Shown here: one piece after another, positions 34,001 through 41,278 of the stretch | Layout: each line of letters starts with the position of its first letter | Numbering within the stretch: the stretch's first letter is position 1 | Assembly (NCBI GenBank): GCA_024743405.1 | Contig: JANSWP010000005.1 | Coordinates: forward strand, 1 to 64,000 | Source: Bacteroidota bacterium | GTDB lineage: Bacteria; Bacteroidota; Bacteroidia; Chitinophagales; Saprospiraceae | DNA: 64,000 nucleotides | Direction: 5' to 3' | Position numbers and translations under genes: made by a program | Notes under the pieces: generated by a model | The model's input: only the letters and a program-made list of their open reading frames with translations | Databases searched by the model: none | What the model was told of the DNA's origin: nothing

Positions 34001-34671
34001 TTATTGATACCTCTCTAGTGGCAACTCGTTCGGGGGTTCGTAATGTGCTGATTTTCAATCCTAATAACCCTAAGTTTAGTATTGAAGTTGGACACTCAGA
34101 TAATCAAGATAAAGTGGTCTTGACGACGGGGTTTGAAAGTCGAAGGCGAGAAGAACAATTTCTCAAGACCCGTTGGAATGTGACAAAAACGATTTCGACG
34201 AAGATGGAATTTTCAACGGGACGAAAGATTCAAGATTCAGAACAATTTGATAATAAAGACTACAATATTCAATTTTTTAACCTCAAACCAGAAGTCACTT
34301 GGCTGCCTTTGAAAACATTCCGAACCATTTTGAACTATAAATACGAGGATGCAAAGAACACCCTTGATGGCACCGATGAATTTGCTACTCAACATGAAAT
34401 GGAGTTGGAGATGCGTTATAACCAGCCTTCCAAAATATCTATTTCCTCCGGCTTTTCTTTTATTAAAATTGACTTTAATGGGGAAGCCAATTCGCCTGTT
34501 GGTTTTGCTTTTTTGAATGGGCTCCAAAATGGAAATAACTTCCTATGGAATTTAACTTTAGACCGGCAATTAGCGAGAAACATGCGTGTGAGTTTGAGTT
34601 ATGAAGGTCGAAAAACGGGAACAGGAAGAGTGGTTCATGTAGGAAGAGCGAGTGTAGCCGCGACCTTTTAA
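31054..34671 (+). CDS. Large outer-membrane beta-barrel protein, about 1205 aa
   Basis: From the Met at 31054 the protein has a basic start and signal peptide (RFGKPLFAILIFLFALPTQI, ending FSQ). A short helical stretch, a domain with LPYDLSARRTHFDSTKI and GDRIIGITFDPY, and a conserved-looking block GISVGNSQNLVLNSNFNLQM/SGSLGDGMEVLAAITDNNIP follow. The rest, to residue 1205, is alternating aromatic strands and ends in a strand-like VSLSYEGRKTGTGRVVHVGR/ASVAATF, as barrels do. I recall similar uncharacterised proteins in Bacteroidota but cannot name a function. The open frame reaches back to 30907, but that extension contains a palindrome-like repeat (TTCTGAACGTAGTGTAGAAT) and no signal sequence, so I reject it. 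It is monocistronic. Confidence 0.65.
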   Translation: MDIKRKRVRFSKFLRFGKPLFAILIFLFALPTQIFSQTENLSNLRQKVIELTQKSQKLDSLTIISESVILINQGTKDTLPKEAFQIKNNELQIRDSIITPNSSFLVQYRILPYDLSARRTHFDSTKIKKQGDRIIGITFDPYEEEESILEFQKGLDYSGSFARGISVGNSQNLVLNSNFNLQMSGSLGDGMEVLAAITDNNIPLQPEGNTQQLSEFDKIFIQITKNENKLIAGDYELSRPPGYFMNYFKKLQGGTFSRQWDVGKGKSGARSRALPKGILNSQASIAVARGKFARNNIIALEGNQGPYRLEGAENERFIIILAGTEKVWIDGVVMKRGIEADYIIDYNAGHVTFMQKQLITKDSRIIVEFEYADQNYLRSMYAVNLDYQQGDKFRMHFNVFSQQDGKQPVEEEFSSAEFSALENAGDNPLNSVVSSIAAIDEFSAFRVLYEVRDSMGFDSVLVFSTDEEAQLFSAFFSFVGAGNGDYVIDPTIAANGRVYRWVAPQIIGDSIVHFGEYAPIRQLVSPKQQQLFTLGAEYQLSKKSKITAEVGLSNNDLNRLSRLDEDDNLGLALFTEIENDFELGAKKEWKLETDFSYEFVGDRFQPLNPYRNAEFSRDWNIQSNEKVDEHIGRGGFQLKNKTKGNLSYLFSGFLRDSIYEGSKHFVRYNWNQKGYEILLEGNLLNGDGLEEKSQFFRPKINIGIPLFRDSTGRKYWKIGTYGERERNERFLKKNAQISDTLSLNSFWYDLYRIYLKSPESQIINFSVKYQNRKDYAPLNTDFEQSTNADELSITGNWNPRWRSGKKERRNNMRLGWNFTYRQLEIKDETLTNQEPAETFLGKLNYGLNLVNGVFQTNTNYEIGSGQERKSEFVFIPVQPGEGNFVWRNDDNLDGIIQQNEVEIAPFQDSANVLRQVIFTNEFIRTNNILFNQSLRVEPRAIWYTEKGLKKLISRFSTSSSLQITRKVKDAPGVSLWNPFQLDIIDTSLVATRSGVRNVLIFNPNNPKFSIEVGHSDNQDKVVLTTGFESRRREEQFLKTRWNVTKTISTKMEFSTGRKIQDSEQFDNKDYNIQFFNLKPEVTWLPLKTFRTILNYKYEDAKNTLDGTDEFATQHEMELEMRYNQPSKISISSGFSFIKIDFNGEANSPVGFAFLNGLQNGNNFLWNLTLDRQLARNMRVSLSYEGRKTGTGRVVHVGRASVAATF

Positions 34672-34797
34672 CGGATGCTTGCTATTGATGAAAATCAAAG
34701 TTTCCATTGATTAAAATCAATTTTAATAGTGGCTTTTACTACTACCTTCGAAGAACGTGTAACTAATCGTTCTTAAATTATTCATTAACAAAGAGTT

Positions 34798-37200
34798 ATG
34801 ATGGTTCAACCAAGGGAAGTAGTCCAAAATAAAGAAGGAGCCCAGCCCAAGTTTCAACCCGCCACTGATATTTTCAAAATGTTTGGGCTCTCGAAATTTC
34901 CATATCCTTCCAAAATTGATTTTTTGCCATTGATCAATTATTGGCAAGAGCAATTAACAAGTGAAGTTCGGACGAACCAATTAATCGCCCAAGAGATTGA
35001 TGATTTATTAAAGCTAAAAGGTGAAATCCTTAAGAAATCAATAGATGATTTAGAAGTATTGAGTGGATTAACTGATTTGATTGAACTATTGATATCTCCT
35101 TATTTCCCTTACCAGGATAAAAATGCGCTTTTGAGAGTTAGCGGTCCTTTCAATGCGTTACCATTGTATCATTCTAAAAAATTGGTTGAATTATTGGGAA
35201 AAGATAATGTAGTTGTCAACATTGACAAAACGCCAGAAGATATTAAGACGCTGATTATTTACCGGGCAGGATGTATGATTTTGAATCAATATTATAGTCA
35301 AGATGCCAGTTATCGATTGGATACCCCCTATGTATTTACAGTTAAACAAACTGATTCTCTTTTAGAACAGCATTATCGGATAGAAATAGACTCTAGATTT
35401 ACCTATGTCAAAAAACTAAAACCACTAAAAAAACTGAGTGATACTCAGATTCATGAACTATTGAGCAATGTAGATGATGTTGAGTTATGGCTCCGATATT
35501 TACCTCCGGCAAACTTTGAGTTTCAAGGTATCTTTTGTACTCTTTTGACGGATTCGACTGTATTTGAAATCCTCTCAAGGCTAAAGAATAAACTATTACA
35601 AAAAGATGCTTTATTGAGCCGAGAAAAAATTGAGCTTTTAGAAAGAGACCTTTGTTCTTTTTTTAAAGAACCAGATTTACGTCTTGGAGTTTGTTCAGTC
35701 GATCGGCCTAAAATGAGTCGGATCAACAAGAAATATGGAATCAAACATGGGCTGATTAATGATAAATATACCAATTTACTTTCCTCAAAATATCCAACTT
35801 CGATTTATAATAAAGTAGCAGCAAAACATGATTTTTTGGTTATTGAAGATCTTATTGAATATCCAACTAAGACCGAACTAGAATTTGAGTTATTGGAAAG
35901 AGGTATCAAAAATATTTTATTGTCGCCATTGACCGATGAATCCAATCAGATCATAGGATTGTTCGAATTGGCGAGTCCGCGTCCTTATCTTTTAAATAGT
36001 CTATCGGCACTAAAACTTCAGGGAATCCTTCCGCTTTTTAATGTGGCTATAGAAAGAAGTCAGGCGGAGATCACCAATCAGTTAGAAGCGATTATTCGAA
36101 GTAAGTTTACGTCTTTACATCCTAGTGTCGAATGGGCATTTGTCGAAGGCGCTTATCAAATGCTCAACAAAAAAGGGAATGAGGATATATTGGATGAAGA
36201 TCAATTCGTTTTTAGAGATAATTATCCGCTTTATGCACAAGCAGATATTGTGCGTTCGACTGTGAATCGAAATGAGGCGATACAAGCAGATTTGATTGAT
36301 AATTTGTATCAATTGAAAAAGTTGTTCAATCTGAGTAACGAACAAAATGCATTTCCTTTAGTGAGTCAAATTAGTCTGGAAGTAGATACTTACATTTCTC
36401 AATTAAAAAGAGGCATTACTTCCAATACGGAATACACTACGATGGAATTCATTAGAAATGAAGTACATCCTTTACTCCGATTTTTAAAAAAGACAAACCC
36501 TAGTTTTCGAGAAGCCTATAATAGCTATTGGGAGGTTTTGGATCCACTGTTAGGAACTGTTTACAAGAAGAGGAAAGACTATGAAAAGAGTGTCGCCATC
36601 ATAAATCGAACGCTTTCTGGGTATTTGGAGGAGCAACAGAAGATAGCCCAAAAAATATGCCCACATTATTATGAAAAATTTCAAACAGATGGGGTCTCTT
36701 ATAATATTTATATTGGTCAATCTTTATTGCGGAAAGGGAAATTCAAAAGGTTTCATCTTAAAAACTTGCGACTTTGGCAGCTTATTGGGATGTGCGAGAT
36801 TACTCGGGAAATTGCCAATATTCAACCAGAACTCCCAGTACCTCTAACTACGGCGCAATTAATTTTTGTGCACAGTGCGCCACTATCCATTCGGTTTCGG
36901 TTGGATGAAAAACGATTTGATGTAGATGGTGCCTATAATGCTCGCTATGAGATTATCAAGAAACGGATTGATAAAGCGTATATCGAAGGCACTAATGAAA
37001 GATTGACCGTAGCAGGTAAAGTGGCGATCGTGTATCAGCAAGAGAAAGATAAGAAAGAGTATCTTCGATATTTGAATTATTTGAAAAAACGTGGTTACAT
37101 AGAGAAATCTATTGAAGACTTAAATTTGAAAAAAATGCAGGGAGTACAAGGTTTAAAAGCTTTAAGAGTAACTGTAAAAGCCGAGGGAAACCCTCAATAA
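34798..37200 (+). CDS. GAF-domain-like protein, 800 aa
   Basis: A long soluble protein with mixed helix and strand and no signal peptide. The best recognisable part is at about 290-425, where LGVCSVDRPKMSRI, HDFLVIEDLIEYPTKTELE and NILLSPLTDESNQIIGLFEL follow the pattern of a GAF ligand-binding domain. Flanking regions (N-terminal helices, and a helical C-terminal half with KRGITSNTEYTTMEFIRNEV) are unassigned. There is no output domain for DNA binding, kinase or cyclase activity. It is the first gene of a pair with a K+ channel gene (10-base spacing), so it may sense or report a signal linked to ion balance. That is inference from context. Confidence 0.65.
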   Translation: MMVQPREVVQNKEGAQPKFQPATDIFKMFGLSKFPYPSKIDFLPLINYWQEQLTSEVRTNQLIAQEIDDLLKLKGEILKKSIDDLEVLSGLTDLIELLISPYFPYQDKNALLRVSGPFNALPLYHSKKLVELLGKDNVVVNIDKTPEDIKTLIIYRAGCMILNQYYSQDASYRLDTPYVFTVKQTDSLLEQHYRIEIDSRFTYVKKLKPLKKLSDTQIHELLSNVDDVELWLRYLPPANFEFQGIFCTLLTDSTVFEILSRLKNKLLQKDALLSREKIELLERDLCSFFKEPDLRLGVCSVDRPKMSRINKKYGIKHGLINDKYTNLLSSKYPTSIYNKVAAKHDFLVIEDLIEYPTKTELEFELLERGIKNILLSPLTDESNQIIGLFELASPRPYLLNSLSALKLQGILPLFNVAIERSQAEITNQLEAIIRSKFTSLHPSVEWAFVEGAYQMLNKKGNEDILDEDQFVFRDNYPLYAQADIVRSTVNRNEAIQADLIDNLYQLKKLFNLSNEQNAFPLVSQISLEVDTYISQLKRGITSNTEYTTMEFIRNEVHPLLRFLKKTNPSFREAYNSYWEVLDPLLGTVYKKRKDYEKSVAIINRTLSGYLEEQQKIAQKICPHYYEKFQTDGVSYNIYIGQSLLRKGKFKRFHLKNLRLWQLIGMCEITREIANIQPELPVPLTTAQLIFVHSAPLSIRFRLDEKRFDVDGAYNARYEIIKKRIDKAYIEGTNERLTVAGKVAIVYQQEKDKKEYLRYLNYLKKRGYIEKSIEDLNLKKMQGVQGLKALRVTVKAEGNPQ

Positions 37201-37210
37201 CTTTCCTGTT

Positions 37211-38233
37211 ATGGATATGCAAATTCGGTCTTTAAATAAAAGGCTAAAAAAAGCAGCCATTGCCTTTGTAATGGTCTTGATTATTGGGATGATAGGTTAT
37301 CGCTTTCTGACTGATAATACATCTTGGTTTGAAGGGTTTTATATGACCTTTCTAACAGTAACGACCATTGGTTTTAAGGAGGTTGTTAATTTAGAAGGGA
37401 ATACTATAGGGCGCGTATTTACCATTTTTATTGCAATTTCAGGCATTGGCATTTTGAGTTACTCTTTTACTAATGTGGCGGCATTAATCATAGAAAGCGA
37501 CTTTAGTAAACATTTGAAAAAGAAAAAAATGGAACAAGCCATTCAAAAATTGAAAGGGCATTATTTGATATGTGGAGCAAGTAAATTGGGGCTACATGTA
37601 GCAGAAGAATTAGAAAAAACTAAAAGAGCTTTTCTGATTTGTGATATTAATAGAGAGGTTTTGGATGAATTGGAAGAACGATTTGAGCACGGAATGGTCT
37701 TACATGGTGATTGTACGGATGAAGGATTTTTGGAAAAAATGAATATCCATACAGCCAATGGTATTTTTGTCACCACAAGAAATGATCATAATAATATCGT
37801 TATAGTTGTGACTGCTCGTCAGATATTGCCCCATATTCGGATTGTTTCGGAATGTTTGAAGCCTGAAAATTATAAAAAATTGCTTCGGGTTGGTGCCACT
37901 AAGGTTATTTCGCCAGCACATATTGGCGGGCTGAGAATGGCCTCAGAAATGGTTCGCCCAACGGTAACGACTTTTTTGGATGAAATGCTTAGAGATACCA
38001 ATCAGAATCTTAGAATTGAGGAAGTAAAAATTCCAGATAGGTATGTGGGTAAACACCTACAAAGTTTGCCATTAGATGGGCTTGAAAACACGCTGCTTTT
38101 GGCGCTAAGAGAGCATAATGACTGGGAGTATAATCCGGCTGAAAATTACGTAATTAATCCTGAAAGTAAATTGATTGTAATGACCTCACCGGTTGAATTA
38201 AAGGCACTAGAGAAAAGGTTGGCAACAGGGTGA
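37211..38233 (+). CDS. Two-helix potassium channel with RCK (TrkA-N/TrkA-C) domain
   Basis: Two transmembrane helices (about 14-31 and 65-90) flank a pore loop with the filter TVTTIGFKEV (about 50-58). A NAD-binding RCK domain follows (HYLICGASKLGLHVAEELE, then D in FLICDINRE, and HGDCTDEGFLEKMNI), and then a TrkA-C-like end (VKIPDRYVGKHLQSLPL). The filter has TIGF plus KE where classical channels have TVGYGD; a TxGFxE form is, as far as I recall, found in one bacterial clade. It should conduct K+ under control of a bound nucleotide or ion. The 10-base gap to the GAF-like gene points to one operon. Confidence 0.85.
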   Translation: MDMQIRSLNKRLKKAAIAFVMVLIIGMIGYRFLTDNTSWFEGFYMTFLTVTTIGFKEVVNLEGNTIGRVFTIFIAISGIGILSYSFTNVAALIIESDFSKHLKKKKMEQAIQKLKGHYLICGASKLGLHVAEELEKTKRAFLICDINREVLDELEERFEHGMVLHGDCTDEGFLEKMNIHTANGIFVTTRNDHNNIVIVVTARQILPHIRIVSECLKPENYKKLLRVGATKVISPAHIGGLRMASEMVRPTVTTFLDEMLRDTNQNLRIEEVKIPDRYVGKHLQSLPLDGLENTLLLALREHNDWEYNPAENYVINPESKLIVMTSPVELKALEKRLATG

Positions 38234-38323
38234 TAACTTTGACCGTAAGTCATTTATGTCCAAACACTTACCTGAGCATGTATGTCATTTTAAAACAAAT
38301 TTTCTATTGACCATAAAAGGTGA

Positions 38324-39160
38324 TTATTCTACCAATCGAACTCCTCCATTTTCGAGTTTTATGAGTCGTTGTTTATATAAAGCTCCGATAGCTTTTTTAA
38401 ACGTCTTTTTACTCATATGAAGGCGTTCAGAAATTTCGGCAGGATCGCTTTTATCATTCAACTGGAGGAAGCCATTATTAAGCTGAAGTTGTTCGAGTAT
38501 TTTTTTTGAATTGGGTTCAATGATATTTTGGTAACCTTGTTTTTCGAGGACTACATCGATTTTATTATCTGGACGAATGGTTTTAATATAGCCCTTCATT
38601 CGTTGTCCCGGAATGAGTGGCTTGTGTATTAAGTTTTTGAAAATCAATCCACTATGCGTGTTGTTTATGACAACATTTACACCCAGATCACTCATCTCAC
38701 AAATCAATAAATCAACTTCTTCCCCTTCTTTTACGCTAATGTTTTCTGTCTCAAAATACCTGCGCACTTTCGCTGTTCCAACCAATCTATCTGTTTTGTC
38801 ATCCACATAAATATAAACGAGATAGTATCGTCCGACAATCATATCCATCTTTTGTTCCCGAAATGGAACGAGTATATCTTTTTCCAAACCCCAATCTAAA
38901 AATGCCCCAATGGCATTAACTTCGACTACTTTCAAATAGCCAAATTCATTCAACATAAGGCGGGGTTTACGAGTCGTTGCGACCGGTCGATCCTGAGAGT
39001 CATTGTAGACAAACACTTCGATTTCGTCATCAATCAACATGTCTTCAGGTACATATTTGTTGGGAAGCAAAACTTCATTGTCATCCTCATCTCTGAGGTA
39101 CATGCCGTTTTCTGTAATTCGATTGGAGAATAGTGTGTTGAATTTGCCTAGTTCGATCAT
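38324..39160 (-). CDS. CvfB-like S1 RNA-binding protein
   Basis: Several S1-type beta-barrel modules are visible: KFNTLFSNRITENGMYL, then GYLKVVEVNAIGAFLDWGLE with KDILVPFREQ (the classical S1 pattern 'G.v..i...GafvdwG...dllvp'), and VDLLICEMSDLGVNVVINN. A winged-helix-like C-terminus (DKSDPAEISERLHMSKKTF followed by KKAIGALYKQRLIKL) completes the CvfB/YitL arrangement. The family binds RNA and affects virulence or stress gene expression in Gram-positives. The open frame runs to 39244, but MIELGKFNTLF at 39160 is the natural start, the preceding residues being low-complexity. Confidence 0.82.
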   Translation of the reverse strand: MIELGKFNTLFSNRITENGMYLRDEDDNEVLLPNKYVPEDMLIDDEIEVFVYNDSQDRPVATTRKPRLMLNEFGYLKVVEVNAIGAFLDWGLEKDILVPFREQKMDMIVGRYYLVYIYVDDKTDRLVGTAKVRRYFETENISVKEGEEVDLLICEMSDLGVNVVINNTHSGLIFKNLIHKPLIPGQRMKGYIKTIRPDNKIDVVLEKQGYQNIIEPNSKKILEQLQLNNGFLQLNDKSDPAEISERLHMSKKTFKKAIGALYKQRLIKLENGGVRLVE

Positions 39161-39284
39161 AGTTTTTTTGTAAAGGTAGGAATTATGTTTTTTTACTTTT
39201 TCTATCCATAAAAATGGAAACAAAAAGGTGAAAAAAGGACTCAACCTTATTTCACCTTTTTGATCTAACGATGAGCAGCCTGTT

Positions 39285-40919
39285 TTATGCCATTACCCCT
39301 GCATACATCTCTTCTCGCTGTGCCTTAATTGTATCAGAACGTAAGTAATCATCAAAGCTCATCAAACTATCGATGATCCCATTAGGTGTGATTTCGATAA
39401 TCCTATTAGCAACCGTTTGAATCAGTTGATGGTCATGGGTCGTGAAAATCATATTGCCTGGGAACTCTTTCATTCCATTATTCAATGCAGTAATAGATTC
39501 CAAATCTAAATGGTTCGTAGGCTCATCCATCAATAAGAAATTTGGATGTTTGAGCATCAGTTTGGAAAGCATACAACGTACTTTTTCACCTCCAGATAAA
39601 ACGCTTGATTGTTTGTACACTTCTTCTCCAGAGAACAACATTCGTCCCAAAAAACCTCTAATAAACTGTTCGTCTTTATCTTCAGAATATTGTCTTAACC
39701 AATCCATTAATTCCAAATCTTGATCATTGGAAAAGAACTCTTCATTTTCGTTAGGGAGGTAATCAAAAGTGATGGTTTGTCCCCATTCGATGGTTCCAGA
39801 GGTCGCTTCTGTTTTGCCTGATAGTACATCGTAGAAAGCGGTCAAAACGGAGGAGTCTCGACTTATAAGCGAAATTTTTTCACCATGATTCATAATGAAG
39901 GTAACATCAGAAAAAATCGGTTCGCCATTTTCAGAGACTTTAGTCAAGCCATTCACTCTCAAAATCTGATCACCAGGAGCCCGCTCTGGCTGAAAGTTGA
40001 TAAAAGGATATTTTCGACTTGAAGGTCTAATTTCAGTTAAGTCTAATTTTTCTAATGCTTTTTTACGGCTGGTCGCTTGTTTAGATTTGGAAGCATTTGC
40101 GCTAAAACGTTGGATAAATTCCATCATCTCTTTACGTTTTTGCTCCAGTTTTTTGTTCTTATTAGCGATTTGCTGTGTCATCAACTGACTAGACTCATAC
40201 CAGAAAGTATAGTTACCTGTAAATATTCGAATTTGGTTAAAATCAATGTCTACGACATGTGTACAAACCATGTCAAGAAAATAACGATCGTGCGAGACTA
40301 CAATCACTGTATTCTTAAAATCGGCTAAGAAATCTGCCAACCAAGTTGCTGTTTCTGCATCCAAATCATTCGTAGGCTCATCCAATAATAACAAATCAGG
40401 ATTGCCAAAAAGCGCTTGTGCTAAAAGAACTTTTACCTTCTCAGAACCACTCAAGTCCTTCATTAATTTATAATGTAGTTCCTCTTTGATCCCCATATTA
40501 CTCAACAATTCTGCTGCGTCGCTTTCTGCATTCCAACCACCCATCTCTCCAAATGTATTTTCCAAATCAGCTGCACGTAAGCCCTCTGCTTCTGTCGCTT
40601 CAGGATTCATATAAATAGCATTCTTCTCTACCATGATGTCGTACATCTCTTTATGCCCCATGATTACAGTATTCAATACTTCTTCTTGCTCAAACTCAAA
40701 GTGATTTTGCTTCAAAACCGCCATTCTATTACCTGGGGTAATCGAAATATCTCCACGAGTAGGGTCAATTTCGCCAGACAAAATTTTCATGAAAGTGGAT
40801 TTTCCAGCACCATTGGCACCAATTACACCATAGCAATTGCCTCGTGTAAATTTCAAATTCACTTCATCAAAAAGAACACGTTTACCAAATTGCAAACCCA
40901 AATCATTTACTGTAATCAT
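39285..40919 (-). CDS. ABC-F family ATPase (YbiT-like)
   Basis: Two ABC domains without membrane segments, joined by a lysine-rich linker (about 245-290), the hallmark of ABC-F translation factors. Domain 1 has Walker A GANGAGKST and Walker B LLLLDEPTND, with its signature reading LSGSEKVK. Domain 2 has signature LSGGEKVR and Walker B FLLMDEPTNH, but the region where Walker A should be reads SLISRDSSVLTAF, without GK(S/T). Nucleotide binding by domain 2 may therefore be weak. The family acts on ribosomes in the cytoplasm. A perfect TACCTTTG box lies 57 bases upstream of the ATG (minus strand). 544 residues is normal. Confidence 0.88.
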   Translation of the reverse strand: MITVNDLGLQFGKRVLFDEVNLKFTRGNCYGVIGANGAGKSTFMKILSGEIDPTRGDISITPGNRMAVLKQNHFEFEQEEVLNTVIMGHKEMYDIMVEKNAIYMNPEATEAEGLRAADLENTFGEMGGWNAESDAAELLSNMGIKEELHYKLMKDLSGSEKVKVLLAQALFGNPDLLLLDEPTNDLDAETATWLADFLADFKNTVIVVSHDRYFLDMVCTHVVDIDFNQIRIFTGNYTFWYESSQLMTQQIANKNKKLEQKRKEMMEFIQRFSANASKSKQATSRKKALEKLDLTEIRPSSRKYPFINFQPERAPGDQILRVNGLTKVSENGEPIFSDVTFIMNHGEKISLISRDSSVLTAFYDVLSGKTEATSGTIEWGQTITFDYLPNENEEFFSNDQDLELMDWLRQYSEDKDEQFIRGFLGRMLFSGEEVYKQSSVLSGGEKVRCMLSKLMLKHPNFLLMDEPTNHLDLESITALNNGMKEFPGNMIFTTHDHQLIQTVANRIIEITPNGIIDSLMSFDDYLRSDTIKAQREEMYAGVMA

Positions 40920-41278
40920 ATTATTTGTTGAATTAAAATTGGAATATTTAATTGGTCTTCTATCGAAAACGGGCGCAAAGGTACATTGAAATGTCGGTTT
41001 AGTCCAGCGTTAGGGGAGATTAGCGTCGTTTTTTAATGAAAAATTAATATAAAACGAGCCTAAATAGTCTTTCAAGCTGAAAGTGTCGGTAAGGTTATAG
41101 TGTTATTTTCGTCTGAACGAGGCAAAAAGCACAGACATATCCTTAGATATTGCGAGCATTTTTAACAAAATGCAGGCGTAAATAATGCCAAAGATTATCC
41201 GTCAATTTTAGCTTGAATGACTATTAAAATCATGAAATGAACTTTAGGCTCGCCTCAATATTCCAAAAATGGAGTCTG
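40920..41278. repeat. Intergenic region with ABC-F promoter box and MITE core copy
   Basis: No gene. Positions 40983-40976 hold the promoter box of the ABC-F gene. Positions 41117-41169 hold the core of the MITE-like family in forward orientation (ACGAGGCAAAAAGCACAGAC, then GCGAGCATTTTTAAC), without clear termini. GAGCCTAAA near 41060 is mirrored by TTTAGGCTC near 41243, possibly residues of older termini. Confidence 0.5.
40976..40983 (-). promoter_or_regulatory. -7 promoter element TACCTTTG for the ABC-F gene
   Basis: An exact TAnnTTTG match on the minus strand, 57 bases before the ATG at 40919. The -33 partner is not obvious. Confidence 0.45.

Noticed and set aside
39161-39244. Longer N-terminus for the CvfB-like protein
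   Set aside because: It encodes a low-complexity, aromatic/lysine-rich stretch before the first S1 strand; the start at 39160 fits the domain.
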